From Diploptera punctata (Eukaryota; Arthropoda; Insecta; Blattodea; Blaberidae), in the NCBI GenBank assembly GCA_030220185.1, contig JASPKZ010003436.1:124001-188000 (forward strand): 64,000 nt of DNA, in the 5' to 3' direction. The first letter of the stretch is position 1, and each line of letters begins with the position of its first letter. The notes under the pieces were generated by a model. It was not told the origin of the DNA. It did not search any database and was given only the letters and a program-made list of their open reading frames with translations. The position numbers and the translations under genes were made by a program. Below are positions 32,616 to 43,044 of the stretch, one piece after another.

Positions 32616-32943
32616 ATAATATCATATTACAATGTTTATATAATATAATTTATGTTATCTACATTCTCTTGATATGATTACTGTTACTTATGTAATCTTC
32701 CATTGGATATGGATCAAGAGAATACAATTTTGTGGTATTCTTTATAGATGAAATACAATCTTATAATCAAATTCTACCAGTCTCTCTATGAACCTAGAAC
32801 TAGAACTATTTCAAGTAGTTACTGAGTGAGTTGCGGAAGATTACATAAGTAACCGATTATTTATAATTGTAGGCTTTCACGGCCGGCGTCTTGATCCATA
32901 TTTGGTTCGTCTTCCGGGCTTATAGGCCGTGGTCTGGTTGTCT

Positions 32944-32994
32944 TCTTACTCGACGTTTCGTCTACTGCTGCGGTAGACCTCATCAGGGATACTG
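32944..32994 (-). ncRNA. hammerhead-ribozyme-like motif, left copy
   Basis: On the minus strand: CTGATGA, G, stem GTCTAC, loop CGCAGCA, stem GTAGAC, then GAAAC and GTC, with short flanking strands (CCC/GAG) that can form part of helix I. Hammerhead ribozymes with minimal helix III are known from Penelope-like elements. One unpaired G after CTGATGA departs from the ideal core, and helix III would be only the two pairs possible in AC/GU, so activity, if any, might need a dimer. Confidence 0.5.
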
Positions 32995-33226
32995 CGTGCT
33001 CTCTGTGAACTCCTCAACAGTCGGCTGCAGACTGGCTGGTGGTTGGAAACTGTCTCTCTTTTTATAGCTAAACCCTGGGTGGTGGGGGGGTTTTCTGCGT
33101 TTGCTGTTGTGCCGATTGCAGAAGTCATAGGCTTCATTGTCGTGTTATGCAGCTGCTGGGATCCAAATTTTGTTTATCTTCATGGTTTCTTCTTTTTTGT
33201 TAAAGGAATTTTTATGTTTATATATT

Positions 33227-33877
33227 TCAATGGCTTCTCTGTATAGTCTGGTGTAGTAATGTGATGTTTGTGATAATACCTGAGTATCTTCGAATCTTAT
33301 AATATGTTTGTTGGTTGTTCATCAAGTGTTCCGCTACGGCCGATTTTTCATTTTGTTTTAGTCTGCAGTGTCTCATGTGTTCTTGTAATCTTGTGTTGAT
33401 CATTCTTTTTGTTGTGCCGATGTACACCTCTCCACAACTGCACGGGATACGATATATACCGGCATGACTTAAAGGATCTCTAGTGTCTTTGGCTGGGCGA
33501 AGTAGATTGCTGATTTTTTGTGTTGGTTTGTAGGTTGTTGATATGTTGTATTTCTTTAATAGTCGTCCAATTTTCTCTGTTGTTGTTTTGATATAAGGTA
33601 GGTAGACCTTACCATTTGTCTCTTCCTTGTCTTCGTTTTCGGACCTATATTTCTTGGGATTTATGGCTCGACGAAAATCTGTTTTGCTGTATCCATTGAT
33701 TAGAAAAGCTGCATGGAGATGATTGATTTCCTCTTGCAGATACTGTGGTTCCGAAATCCTTTTGGCTCGTTCAACCAGGGTTTTTATTATCCCACGTTTT
33801 TGTCTCGGATGGTGGTTAGACTGTTTATGTAGGTATCTATCTGTGTGTGTATTTTTCCTTGTAAACCTTGTGTCCAA
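33227..33877 (-). pseudogene. Penelope-like RT thumb and GIY-YIG endonuclease (left copy)
   Basis: An open frame of 216 codons runs leftward, containing 'TLVERAKRISEPQYLQEEIN', 'GYSKTDFRRAINPK', then 'HAGIYRIPCSCGEVYIGTTK', which has the GIY...YIG residues, and 'LKQNEKSAVAEHLMNNQQ'. In the family the endonuclease nicks target DNA. A frame change occurs around 33880-33900, after which 33899-34030 encodes the preceding 'NFKKHINGICPSIQFTLEIE' part. It lacks the RT catalytic YVDD segment. Confidence 0.8.
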
Positions 33878-34025
33878 GTGTCATGTCTTGGTTTCGGATT
33901 AACCAAAAACATCCAAAAACGGTAGACTGTTGTTTTGTTCTATTTCCAGGGTGAATTGGATGCTGGGACAAATCCCATTTATGTGTTTCTTGAAGTTATC
34001 TAGTTTCTCCTCACCGTGCTCCCAA

Positions 34026-35009
34026 ATTTCTACATGGAAAAATTTGAAAAAAAAATTTGAAAAACAGGCTTTGGAGAATGCTACCTTAAGACCCACAGTT
34101 TGGCTGAGATATGTGGATGACACCTTCGTCATTTGGGAGCACGGTGAGGAGGAACTAGATAACTTCAAGAAACACATAAATGGGATTTGTCCCAGCATCC
34201 AATTCACCCTGGAAATAGAACAAAACAACAGTCTAATACCGTTTTTGGATGTTTTGGTAATCCGAAACCAAGACATGACACTTGGACACAAGGTTTACAG
34301 GAAAAATACACACACAGATAGATACCTACATAAACAGTCTAACCACCATCCGAGACAAAAACGTGGGATAATAAATACCCTGGTTGAACGAGCCAAAAGG
34401 ATTTCGGAACCACAGTATCTGCAAGAGGAAATCAATCATCTCCATGCAGCTTTTCTAATCAATGGATACAGCAAAACAGATTTTCGTCGAGCCATAAATC
34501 CCAAGAAATATAGGTCCGAAAACGAAGACAAGGAAGAGACAAATGGTAAGGTCTACCTACCATATATCAAAACAACAACAGAGAAAATTGGACGACTATT
34601 AAAGAAATACAACATATCAACAACCTACAACCAACACAAAAAATCAGCAATATACTTCGCCCAGCCAAAGACACTAGAGATCCTTTTAAGTCATGCCGGT
34701 ATATATCGTATCCCGTGCAGTTGTGGAGAGGTGTACATCGGCACAACAAAAAGAATGATCAACACAAGATTACAAGAACACATGAGACACTGCAGACTAA
34801 AACAAAATGAAAAATCGGCCGTAGCGGAACACTTGATGAACAACCAACAACATATTATAAGATTCGAAGATACTCAGGTATTATCACAAACATCACATTA
34901 CTACACCAGACTATACAGAGAAGCCATTGAAATATATAAACATAAAAATTCCTTAACAAAAAAGAAGAACCATGAAGATAAACAAAATTTGGATCCCAGC
35001 ACTGCATAA
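34026..35009 (+). pseudogene. Penelope-like RT end and GIY-YIG endonuclease (right copy)
   Basis: The open frame continues from antisense sequence of the left copy, but the family-like part starts near 34026. It has 'LRPTVWLRYVDDTFVIWEHG' (RT motif C, YVDD), 'SIQFTLEIEQNNSLIPFLDV', 'GYSKTDFRRAI', 'HAGIYRIPCSCGEVYIGTTK' (GIY-YIG) and a C-terminal basic stretch to 35009. About 325 codons, against 700-800 usual for full RT plus endonuclease; RT motifs before C are missing. It is open throughout, suggesting a fairly recent insertion. Confidence 0.85.
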
Positions 35010-35162
35010 CACGACAACGAAGCCTATGACTTCTGCAATCGGCACAACAGCAAACGCAGAAAACCCCCCCACCACCCAGGGTTTAGCTATAAAAAGAGAG
35101 ACAGTTTCCAACCACCAGCCAGTCTGCAGCCGACTGTTGAGGAGTTCACAGAGAGCACGCAG

Positions 35163-35212
35163 TATCTCCTGATGAGGTCTACCGCAGCAGTAGACGAAAC
35201 GTCGAGTAAGAA
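35163..35212 (+). ncRNA. hammerhead-ribozyme-like motif, right copy
   Basis: CTGATGA at 35169-35175, stem GTCTAC/GTAGAC (6 bp) around loop CGCAGCA, GAAAC at 35196-35200 and GTC at 35201-35203. CTC before the core can pair with GAG after GTC (helix I). Identical in core to the left copy; only a helix I base differs (CTC versus CCC). Function in the family is thought to be processing of element RNA. Confidence 0.55.
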
Positions 35213-35273
35213 GACAACCAGACCACGGCCTATAAGCCCGGAAGACGAACCAAATATGGATTAACCGATTATT

Positions 35274-36009
35274 GTTTAATATCGAATACATTTTAACACC
35301 ATGAAATCGTCTTATCAGAAACTGATGGATACATTCGCTACAAATGAAAGTCTACAATTAGTATCATAAGAGAGTTGCATATTGAGTTAATGTAAACAAT
35401 AATTATTACAAGATAGGCCAACAATATAATTATCTATAACAATGTAAAATTGAGTGTCCCGTATCATTATATATAAGAATTGCGTAGTCTGGTTTAACAA
35501 TTTGTAAAAGTAAAATATGTAGTTATCATGTATTGCACATTAATAAAAGTGAGAAATACAGACTGTGTTATATTTAATTTACAACTAAACACATATCTTA
35601 CTTCACAAATTAATTGGTTATGGATATATTCATCTGTTCTTTTTAACAAGTTTCAGGAATCTGTTTGAGATATTCTTTATCTTCATCTAAATGATAAGAA
35701 ACTAATCTTTAAAAAAATATAAAGTTACGGAACAAAATAAAGAACAGTAATAATATTTTAAATAGTTATTAATGATAGAAAACAAAATTGATTTATTTTG
35801 AATATCTAGGTTGTATAAATGATTTAGACCAAAAATTAAAAATAAGTTAAAAGAAAAATAAAATATTCTTCAATAGGAAAATAAGGACATAAATTCTGAA
35901 ATTCCACACAAAAATAATCATACCAACAGAGTACTCACACGTATAGAACATCAATAAATAAAATAAAACACTGGATTCAGCAGAAATAATGCATTTGAGG
36001 ATGCTCATA
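35274..36009. other. AT-rich, one possible LINE scrap
   Basis: At about 35790-35960 (+) broken reading includes 'FEYLGCINDLDQKLKIS', resembling the F-x-Y-L-G-C segment after the catalytic domain of LINE RTs. Otherwise nothing recognisable. Confidence 0.4.
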
Positions 36010-36520
36010 AATGTAATATATATATAAATGAATGTATGCCTGTATGTCTGTCTGTTTGTCCTTCATGAGCTGCCATACCCTTAATCTGATTGTGATGGAG
36101 CTTCTTGCAAAATGTTGATAAGTTTTCCGGGAAGGTTTTGAGCTATAAGTGAGTTGTAATACTCACTCCCTTCACCCTTAAAAATCACCTTTGCAGTGAA
36201 CTTTTTGGACGCTTAAATGACTTTCGTTACCTAAACCATGACGTATACACCAAAGTAATGTACACAGAATAGAATATCTTTAAAGAATCTTAAAAAAGTC
36301 CGCTCCAGCACATATATACCTTTTACGGATAAGTCTTAATATTCAATTTTATCTTTCAGCTCATTGATGCCTAGAAGATTGGGATGACTAGACTCCCGGG
36401 CAAGCGTACCAGCGCGCGACGGATATTCTTTTACGGATCTCATGATAACCATTTTTAACTTTCAGCTCATTTATGTCAAGAAGATCGGGATACGTACATT
36501 CCCGGGCAACACCGGGTAAT
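36010..36520 (+). mobile_element. Helitron-like non-autonomous element (tentative)
   Basis: The left side has TGTATGTCTGTCTGTTTGTCC; the right side ends with a GC hairpin CCCGGGCAACACCGGG followed by TAATCAG. A 3' hairpin just before a CTRR end and no terminal inverted repeats is the Helitron pattern, though CTRR itself is not intact here. TTTTACGGAT and ...TTTCAGCTCATT...GAAGAT blocks recur at about 36335-36385 and 36430-36485, an internal tandem. No Rep/helicase coding. Confidence 0.4.
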
Positions 36521-36737
36521 CAGTAAGGGGCATCTAAAATAATTACGATATAAATTTATAATTATTTTTCATTTTACTTATTCAACTAATTATAAATACA
36601 CATTTCAATTATTTAGGCGTAGCAGCGCACTCCGCGTATTAGCTGGTTACGGTATAAAAATCGAACATTCTAAAAAAATAGTGGTAGTAAACATTGTAAT
36701 ATATACCGGTATATACGATCCCTGGTAGGGTCAAATT

Positions 36738-36850
36738 TACTGGGTGAGATTCTTTACGGGTTTTTTTTTCTCACCTGTAAGACAAATGTCAGGAAACTTT
36801 AAAGCCCAAACGGTCCCCGAACATCATCTGGCCATCATTATCATCATCAT
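36738..36850 (+). mobile_element. SINE family 1, partial copy
   Basis: CTGGGTGAG...CTCACCTGTAAGACAAATGTCAGGAAAC...AACGGTCCCCGAA matches the SINE body; the tRNA-like head and the tail module are missing. The next ~200 bp holds CATCAT repeats and CGCCCCAACCTCAGAAG, not assigned. Confidence 0.75.
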
Positions 36851-37059
36851 AATTCACATTCGCCATAGATTAAGTTTAGGATTAAGGACTCTCCCGGCGT
36901 ACTACTTTCATCATTATCACCCATCATATCATCATCGGGGCAGCATAACCCCACCTTCCAGGCGCCCCAACCTCAGAAGTGAGTTACATAATCATCATCA
37001 TCATCCAGGGATTAAGCCTGTTGGCTCGTTCCGGTTTAATGAATGCTAGAATTGTTAAA

Positions 37060-37740
37060 ATTGTTCAGACCAACTTGTGTGTGGGCGTCCAACATTTCTC
37101 CTCCCGCGAGGTTTATAATTTAGCAATAATTTTGCAAATATTTCTTCTGACATTCTATCAATAAGTTCTTCACAGTCGTTCCTATATTTAATTATTAGGT
37201 CTGTAAGTTTGAAAATATTTAGTTCCTTTCTTATATCTTAATTTATTTTCTTATCCAGCAGAGTATATCCTCCCGTATTTCTTAAAAATCTCATCTTAGC
37301 TGCTTCAATCTTTGTTCCTGTCATTTAGTGATCGTCCAACATTCTGATCCATACATCAATAGAGGAACAGCCATTACTTTATAAAATTTCATTTTTGTTT
37401 ATTTTCTACTGGTTTAAGGGTTCTTCTAATTGCACCACACTATTACATTAAATTTACTTAATTTGTCATTAATATCTTCAATTTTAACATATGATAAATT
37501 GAAATCTAGGTATTTAAAACTGTTCACTTGCTCTAAAGTGTTATTATCAGTTACTATTTTTGCTCTTAAGCCATCATGTCTTTTAATGCTAAAATTTTAG
37601 TTTTATTCCTTGAAATTTTTATATTGTAATTGGCACTTTTTTTTTTCAAATTAAAAATAGATCTTTGTAGATTATCTTAGGAAACTACATGGTCATCAGC
37701 AAGTGAGATACAATTACGCCAATTATAGATGAGAGTACCA
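37060..37740 (-). pseudogene. LINE RT fragment
   Basis: Minus-strand reading: 'KISRNKTKILALKDMMA', 'LEQVNSFKYLDFNLSYVKIE', 'MKFYKVMAVPLLMYGSECWT', 'EQRLKQLR'. This is the K-T-K / F-x-Y-L / L-x-Y-G-S-E-x-W series after the RT catalytic box, same subfamily as 2084-2353. Several stops. Right of it lies (TA)n at 37777-37821. Confidence 0.75.
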
Positions 37741-37772
37741 TAAATGTCGAAAATGACAAACTGCTGGAATTG

Positions 37773-37824
<52 letters not shown>

Positions 37825-38104
37825 CCAGATCTAGACTCCAATTAACTATTGGGACAGAACAGGCTGGGTGGTTTATCCTGTAATATTTATAGCACGCGCC
37901 ATTGTAAACCGGCGGGTGAGGACCATCTCATAACCAAAAAGCATTTCAACCTCTAGTATAGAATAGTAAGAAAAGCTGTCTCTGTTGTTTGTATCAGTGC
38001 TGAGATAGTTCCTGTCGAGTGCTGCACGCGATAATTTTACAGTGTTTTTTCGCCTACCCTATAATAATTTCTAATTATTAATTCGTATCTCAAATATCAC
38101 TTCA

Positions 38105-38105
<1 letters not shown>

Positions 38106-38158
<53 letters not shown>

Positions 38159-38260
38159 GCTTTATTTTACCTGGCAGAGTTAAGGCCTTAAGGCCTTGTC
38201 TACCACACAACCAGGTTTAAAAAAATACAAACAAAAAAATAGTCTTAAATCTAAATTACA
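38106..38260 (-). mobile_element. 3' end of LINE family C with (TTA)n tail
   Basis: On the minus strand: CTGGTTGTGTGGTAGACAAGGC, TTAACTCTGCCAGGTAAAATAAAG, then TTA repeats (38158-38106). This is the 3' UTR of the element at 19372-23790 in diverged form. Coding sequence is not evident upstream. Confidence 0.7.
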
Positions 38261-38984
38261 ATATATATATATATAAACGATTACAAGTTATGAATACAAT
38301 ACAATTAACAGGTGAGTCGATATTTTGAAGTCAGTTAGCAGTCCTGAGTCTGAAGATTTCCACGCTCGTAAAAGAACCACAAGCCTGAATAAAAAAAGCC
38401 TCTGTGCAAAATTGACCGAATGTTCCCATGTTCGAATCACTAATACCTTGGTTTTGTAGATACCACTATGTGGTAGAATGCTGACCCCGGGCCACTCAAT
38501 GACACCTATCTGAAAACAGATGTACCTAAATTAGTATGGTTGAATTTCTCCCCTATAGAGGGAGAACGCCTCAGTCTCGTTGAGAGACACAAGGGCTTAC
38601 AACAACTTTATAATGATTACTCGAATATATTTCTATTAAATATTAACTAGATACATACCGTAACGATGTGGCAGCCATATTGATTTTACGAATATTCTGT
38701 GTTCCATTGCAGCCAACATAATCAACACATACACATTCGAACTTTAAGATATTAAAATGCAGCTAACGTAGACTTTATAAAGTACTACATACTAATTAAA
38801 TATTTGCACTAAGAGCACTATTAAAAAATCACACTAATTAATTAGAAAGGAAATACATTTTCATTTACATTATGCATGGGCTTTTTTCGCCGTACGTGAA
38901 TATTTGGTTCTATGAATAAAAAAATACGATTATATAAAAACGAACACATACCTGGCTGTACACTTACACTCATATATAAAAGGT
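38261..38984. other. unassigned, perhaps LINE 3' UTR remains
   Basis: No coding motif recognised. The minus strand from about 38540 down to 38290 could be more of the LINE C relative's 3' region. The rest is AT-rich and featureless. Confidence 0.4.
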
Positions 38985-39025
38985 ATAAAACAATGAATAT
39001 ATATACCATGAAAAGAAAAAAAAAT

Positions 39026-39099
39026 GCTTGAGTCGGAATTTGAACCCGAGTTTCTAAACTCGGTACATTTATCGCTCTAACCATCTGAGCTACTCAGGA
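39026..39099 (-). tRNA. tRNA-like core A (cassette)
   Basis: 74 nt. D arm AGCTCAGATGGTTAGAGC, anticodon stem TAAAT/GTTTA around loop GTACCGA, T arm CTCGGGTTCAAATTCCGA. The acceptor TCCTGAG/CTCAAGC has mismatches. Likely a decayed copy; no amino acid identity is claimed. Confidence 0.55.
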
Positions 39100-39326
39100 A
39101 TCCTAAAACAAGCATCTATTTTTCTTATATATGTAATATTCTCAATTTGCACCATATTATGGCCACTATAACAAGTAAGCATATTTAAGAAAATATACAA
39201 GCGTTACTGCTATAAAGTAAATATTCTCTTTAAATATGCTTACTAGTTTTAGTGGCCACAATATGGCAGTTGGAACGATTTCCCGCTACCACCAGTGTAA
39301 ATTGAGAATACTATATGTGTGTGTAC

Positions 39327-39360
<34 letters not shown>

Positions 39361-39394
39361 GGCCTATAAGAGAAATAAATGTTTGTGTTAGGAT

Positions 39395-39468
39395 TCCTGA
39401 GTAGCTCAGATGGTTAGAGCGATAAACGTACAGAGTTTAGAAACTCGGGTTCAAATCCCGATTCAGGC
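39395..39468 (+). tRNA. tRNA-like core B (cassette), best preserved
   Basis: 74 nt with nearly every stem: acceptor TCCTGAG/TTCAGGC (6 of 7 pairs including one wobble), D stem GCTC/GAGC, anticodon stem TAAAC/GTTTA, T stem TCGGG/CCCGA with loop TTCAAAT. The 7-base anticodon loop GTACAGA has T at position 33 and would give anticodon ACA, which is unusual (tRNA-Cys normally uses GCA). Two bases instead of one separate D and anticodon stems. A run of T's (ATTTATTTTTC) follows as in pol III terminators. Confidence 0.6.
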
Positions 39469-39531
39469 ATTTATTTTTCTTTTCATGTCATACTCGTATT
39501 TGCCTTCATTGCTAAATGTCAAGAATATAGT

Positions 39532-39565
<34 letters not shown>

Positions 39566-39654
39566 AAAATACACATCTACAGTCATACATAAAAAAATAC
39601 CTTATATATATATCCATCCATCTATAATAATTCTGTCCGAAGGCAGGTCCTACA

Positions 39655-39935
39655 TTGCAATCATAGCATTTTCATGCTATGCTTGCAGCTTTACTAGGGA
39701 ATTGTGTAGGTGTGGTAGCTTCCCGTTGCTTTCCACACCGGTGAAGGATGATGATGATTATAATGATAAGGATGATGATGGCCATATGATTTCGGGACCA
39801 TTTGGGCCTTAAAGTTTTCCTGACATTTGTCTTACGGGTGAGGAAAAACCCCGATAAAACCTCACCCAGAAAAACTGCCCCGGCCCGCTGCGTGACAAAG
39901 CAGCACGTTACCTCGAGACCACAACGGTGGACTTT
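39655..39935 (-). mobile_element. SINE family 1, minus-strand copy
   Basis: Complement of the SINE: tail module GGTGTGGTAGCTTCCCGTTG at 39708-39727, (ATG)n near 39748-39780, GACATTTGTCTTACGGGTGAGG and the head GCTGCGTGACAAAGCAGC / GTTACCTCGAGACCACA at 39890-39930. The B box is disrupted. Confidence 0.75.
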
Positions 39936-40552
39936 ATATATGTATATAGGCCTATATATACACACAATATTTGTACAATCATAAAAAAAACTAGCTACGT
40001 ACTTATATAAAAAAAGGCTACACACACGCGCGTGCGCATACCATCCCTACTCTCGCACACAGCAAAAGAACTAACAGGCTATTAGGCTATTCAACTGAGA
40101 CGGATACACTTCTCGAAGGTCTTCCATTAGTTTTTGGGAAAGATCTGAGGATCTATTTTTGCGAAATATGATCATATTCCTACCTAGGATAAATCTAGTT
40201 AACAGTATTTTATTTCGGTTAGCTTTATAAGTTTTAGACTTCAATATTAAGGGTATTACTTTGCACAGATATTTGGGCTATCACTACTGTGGTTGGCAAC
40301 GTAATCCTGTATACATGTTGGCTGTATCCCGTGATTCCATAACTGAACTCTTAGGCGTCCGCTACGCATGCGCATGGTATATGGTTGGGACTTACTAAAA
40401 TGGCATGTCAGATGTTGGGATATTTGTCTCAACATTCAGATTAAAAATGTATCTTTACGACATATAAATAAAAGGTTGGAAGTGAATTATCATGCATTGA
40501 ATGAATTTCGAAAGGAATTCGTAAAACTGTTTCAAATATTAGAAGATAACTA
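39936..40552. other. no recognisable gene
   Basis: Includes CACACGCGCGTGCGCA near 40022. An open frame ending at 40553 ('HINKRLEVNYHALNEFRKEF') is not recognised and may be chance. No RNA or TE signature. Confidence 0.45.
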
Positions 40553-40870
40553 ACTCACTGGCATTATCGAACCCGAATATTAATGTCCTGTGCGGGTATA
40601 AGCTCTCCATGCATCACTATCCTGAGCTAATGTTTTCCTATCATCAACTGTATAATTTACTTCCCACAAATTATGTTTAATGGTTATTTTTTCACCCCAT
40701 TCTTGGTCTACCAAATAAGCGTTTTACTTCTGGTTCTCCTACAAGAAGCTTCTATGCACCTCTTCCATTCCACATTCGTGCCACGTGTCCTGCCCATCCA
40801 CGAGTCATAGCTGTTCTTACTATATCTTTCTTCCTATAATGACCATGTACCTGTAACTCACCGTTCCGAA
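40553..40870 (-). pseudogene. LINE family A 3' fragment
   Basis: Complement of CTCACTGGCATTATCGAACC, CTCTCCATGCATCACTATCC and TCTTGGTCTACCAAATAAGC, the terminal ~300 bp of family A, with GTTA tail repeats at 40545-40555. Confidence 0.75.
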
Positions 40871-41244
40871 GCTTCTAGGTGTATTGATTTCAATAAATAG
40901 GTATGTAGCCTATCATAAATCATTCAGTTTGAGTCAATACATTTTTCCTCAAAAGTCACCTCATTCATATATTTTTCTCAGAAAATATTTCAAATAAGCC
41001 TATGAAATGTTCAAGAACTTTACTGGTTATATCAAGACGTTTTTGTCAAAGAATTACACTAAATACGTAGTTCTTCAAAAATAATATATTCATACATTAT
41101 TTTTATAAAAAATATACTATTTCCAAACAGGGAATAAGGATTTTCACACCATGTCAGACAATATGCAAGACATTTTCAAACCTTTCTGGCAATAAATATA
41201 TTACCCTATAATTTTAAAATGTGCTAGAATATGTAATTAATTAA
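40871..41244. other. no recognisable feature
   Basis: AT-rich; no open frame or repeat identified. Confidence 0.5.
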
Positions 41245-41299
41245 CTAACTAACTCATTTGCACTATCGAAACTATAGTTTATGGCCGTGAGGACAAATA

Positions 41300-41757
41300 T
41301 AGGGCTATTCAAAAAGAAGTAACGGCAATGGCGCTGTTGCTTGAAGTTGCAATCATAGTTCCATTGGCGCTTTTAGATTGGAAGAGGAGGAGCAGAAGAT
41401 CAACTTCATCGCCGGTGGTCTCCCAGGTCACCAGACCTATTCCCGAGTGATTTTTGTCAGTGGGGTTACGTAAGAGACCGTGTTTTTATCTCCCCTATGC
41501 CTGACACTCTTGAAAATTTGCGACATAGAATGCTGAAGCTGTGATTTCGATAACTACAGACCAGCTGATTCGTGAGTGGCAAGAAATGAGCCTCCGTTGT
41601 GGTATTTGTCGTGTAACACATGGTGCTGGTATTGAATGCATAAAATAGTGAAATTTGAACTTTTTTCTTTTCAGGAAAGTTAGGATTGTGTTTATATTTT
41701 TTGTAGTTTGGATGAAATAAATGTTTGAAATCTGTTCCTTCTTTTTGAATAGGCCTG
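41300..41757 (+). mobile_element. Tc1/mariner-type relic 1
   Basis: Ends: TAGGGCTATTCAAAAAGAAG at the left and, complemented, CAGGCCTATTCAAAAAGAAG at the right (18 of 20 alike), each next to TA. Inside, the plus strand gives a frame-broken transposase C-terminus: 'VTRPIPE' region for the S-P-D-L catalytic segment, then 'WGYVRDRVF'-like reading and 'ITTDQLIREWQEMSLRCGIC' at 41550-41620. About 458 bp of an original ~1.2 kb. Confidence 0.75.
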
Positions 41758-41761
41758 TATA

Positions 41762-42457
41762 CAGGATTTTTCAAAAAGGATGGCGCAAACTTACATGGTT
41801 GAAAGTATACGATAATAGAAGCAACAATGTCCCAGTAAACATGGGTCCGCAAACGAGCCGTTTGCGAGATAATTACAAATGTACGGTTACAAGCCTTAAC
41901 TGACTTCATTGTAAACATCGTCCTAGTTAGTACAAATTACTTTGAATTTAGGCTTTACTATTCATTTTTCATCTCATTTAGTTCACATTTCACATTTCAC
42001 TTCACTTATGGGTTACCTGTTAAAGGAGGTGTTCGAAGTGTCTTCCTCGCATCTGGATGCAATACTGTGCTCGTCTCTGCAATGAATGTCGAATTCTTTC
42101 GAAAACACCTGGATCATTTCTGAATTATTGACAAGCATGTACAACTCTCTGCTCCAGTTCTTCAACCATGTTAACGGGTGTCCTGTACACTTCGCTTTTG
42201 AGGTGACCCCAGACACAAAAATCCAAAGGATTTAGATCAGGTGATCTTGGAGGCCAAGGTACAGATCCGCCTCGACCTATCCATATTTTGCCGTACGATG
42301 TTACAAACAATGACGTCAGTGACGGCTTGTAACCATACATTCGTAATTATATCGCAAACGGCTCGTTTGCGGACCCATGTTTACTGGGACATTGTTGCTT
42401 CTATTATCGTGTACTTTCAACCATGTAAGTTTGCGCCATCCTTTTTTATACACCCTG
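41762..42457 (-). mobile_element. Tc1/mariner-type relic 2 with ~140-bp inverted ends
   Basis: TA at 41760-41761 and 42458-42459. Ends read CAGGATTTTTCAAAAAGGATG and, on the other strand, CAGGGTGTATAAAAAAGGATG. The inverted repeats extend about 140 bp (41762-41897 and 42319-42457; shared GTCCCAGTAAACATGGGTCC). The core encodes on the minus strand 'WPPRSPDLNPLDFCVWGHLK' (42270-42210), holding the last catalytic Asp region of the IS630/Tc1/mariner group. The N-terminal two thirds is deleted. Confidence 0.8.
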
Positions 42458-43044
42458 TATACACACAACCCTACTCGGAGCTAATGTTTTCCATTCATCC
42501 CTGTATAATACCTCCCTCAAATCATGATTAATGTTATTCTCCCACATAATGTTTTGGCACTACGAGTTCTCCGTCCGGTTTTCGCAAAGAAGTCAGAAGC
42601 TCCTCTTCCGTTCCCCATTACTTGTCACATGTCCTGCCTATCGCAGTGTACGAGACTTAACTGTTCTTAATACATTTGGATTATCATACAACAGATCATG
42701 TAGCTCACTGATACATAGATTTCTCCATTCAGCTCTCTGTTGGTCTCTCTGTTCCAAAATTGTTCCTATGAACTTTATTCTCAAATAATAGTAATATTTT
42801 CTTATCCCTTAAAGTACGGATCCACGTTTCACATTCATATAATATAACTGGAAGAATAACACTTCATATATTTTCAATTCAACCTTTTTTGAGAGGCGTT
42901 CGAACAAGAGTCCCTGTAATACGTAATACCATGCATGCATTCCAAGAATTGAACCTTTGATTAATTTCTTTCTGCACCTCATTCCTACTTGTAATTTGAA
43001 TTCAGGCACTTTTTCAAAGTTTCACTTATTTGTCAGTAACTGTC

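Larger units (their letters stand above)
32862..35262. mobile_element. Penelope-like element, inverted dimer with 11-bp target duplication
   Basis: AACCGATTATT flanks both sides (32851-32861 and 35263-35273), so the 2.4-kb unit appears to have entered as one event. Two copies of a Penelope-like 3' part lie head to head: minus strand 34030-32871 and plus strand about 34026-35262. The reverse-complement arms exceed 1.1 kb with few mismatches; the ~100-bp centre (34028-34132) is present only in the right copy. Each copy ends with a pLTR-like region carrying a hammerhead-like motif. The left end has extra sequence (GGCTTTCACGGCCGG) missing from the right end. Both copies lack the N-terminal RT. 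Confidence 0.88.
38985..39570. repeat. tRNA cassettes A and B, head-to-head
   Basis: Two copies of a ~280-330-bp cassette face away from a shared centre near 39215. Each has: TTTACTTTATAGCAG (or complement), AATATTCTCTTTAAA-TGCTTACT, a GGCCAC-ATATGG block, GAGAATATTACATATATAAG, a 74-nt tRNA-like core, then GCATTTATTTTTCTTTTCAT. (TA)n runs interrupt or end the copies (39330-39360, 39533-39560). The arms form a ~220-bp inverted repeat. Confidence 0.8.
41245..43043 (-). pseudogene. LINE family A fragment split by two mariner relics
   Basis: The LINE 3' tip is at 41245-41299 (GTTA tail, CACTATCGAAACTATAG, GGCCGTGAGGACA). It resumes at about 42464 (CTCGGAGCTAATGTTTTCC) and reads on to 43043, covering 'KKVELKIYEVLFFQLYYMNV'-type RT C-terminal sequence. 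Missing in between are only a few bases of LINE, so the interval 41300-42463 is inserted DNA. An inverted piece of the same LINE follows at 43045-43172. Confidence 0.75.

Noticed and set aside
33899..34291. 130-codon minus-strand frame at the Penelope palindrome centre
   Set aside because: Part is the left copy's coding sequence, but the rest is antisense of the right copy; the full frame is an effect of the palindrome.
39936..40552. A possible host exon ending 'FRKEFVKLFQILEDN'
   Set aside because: No splice context, family resemblance or second exon; open length is within chance for this base composition.
41466..41918. 150-codon minus-strand frame
   Set aside because: It runs across two transposon ends and the junction between them; antisense to the transposase remains, no protein features.
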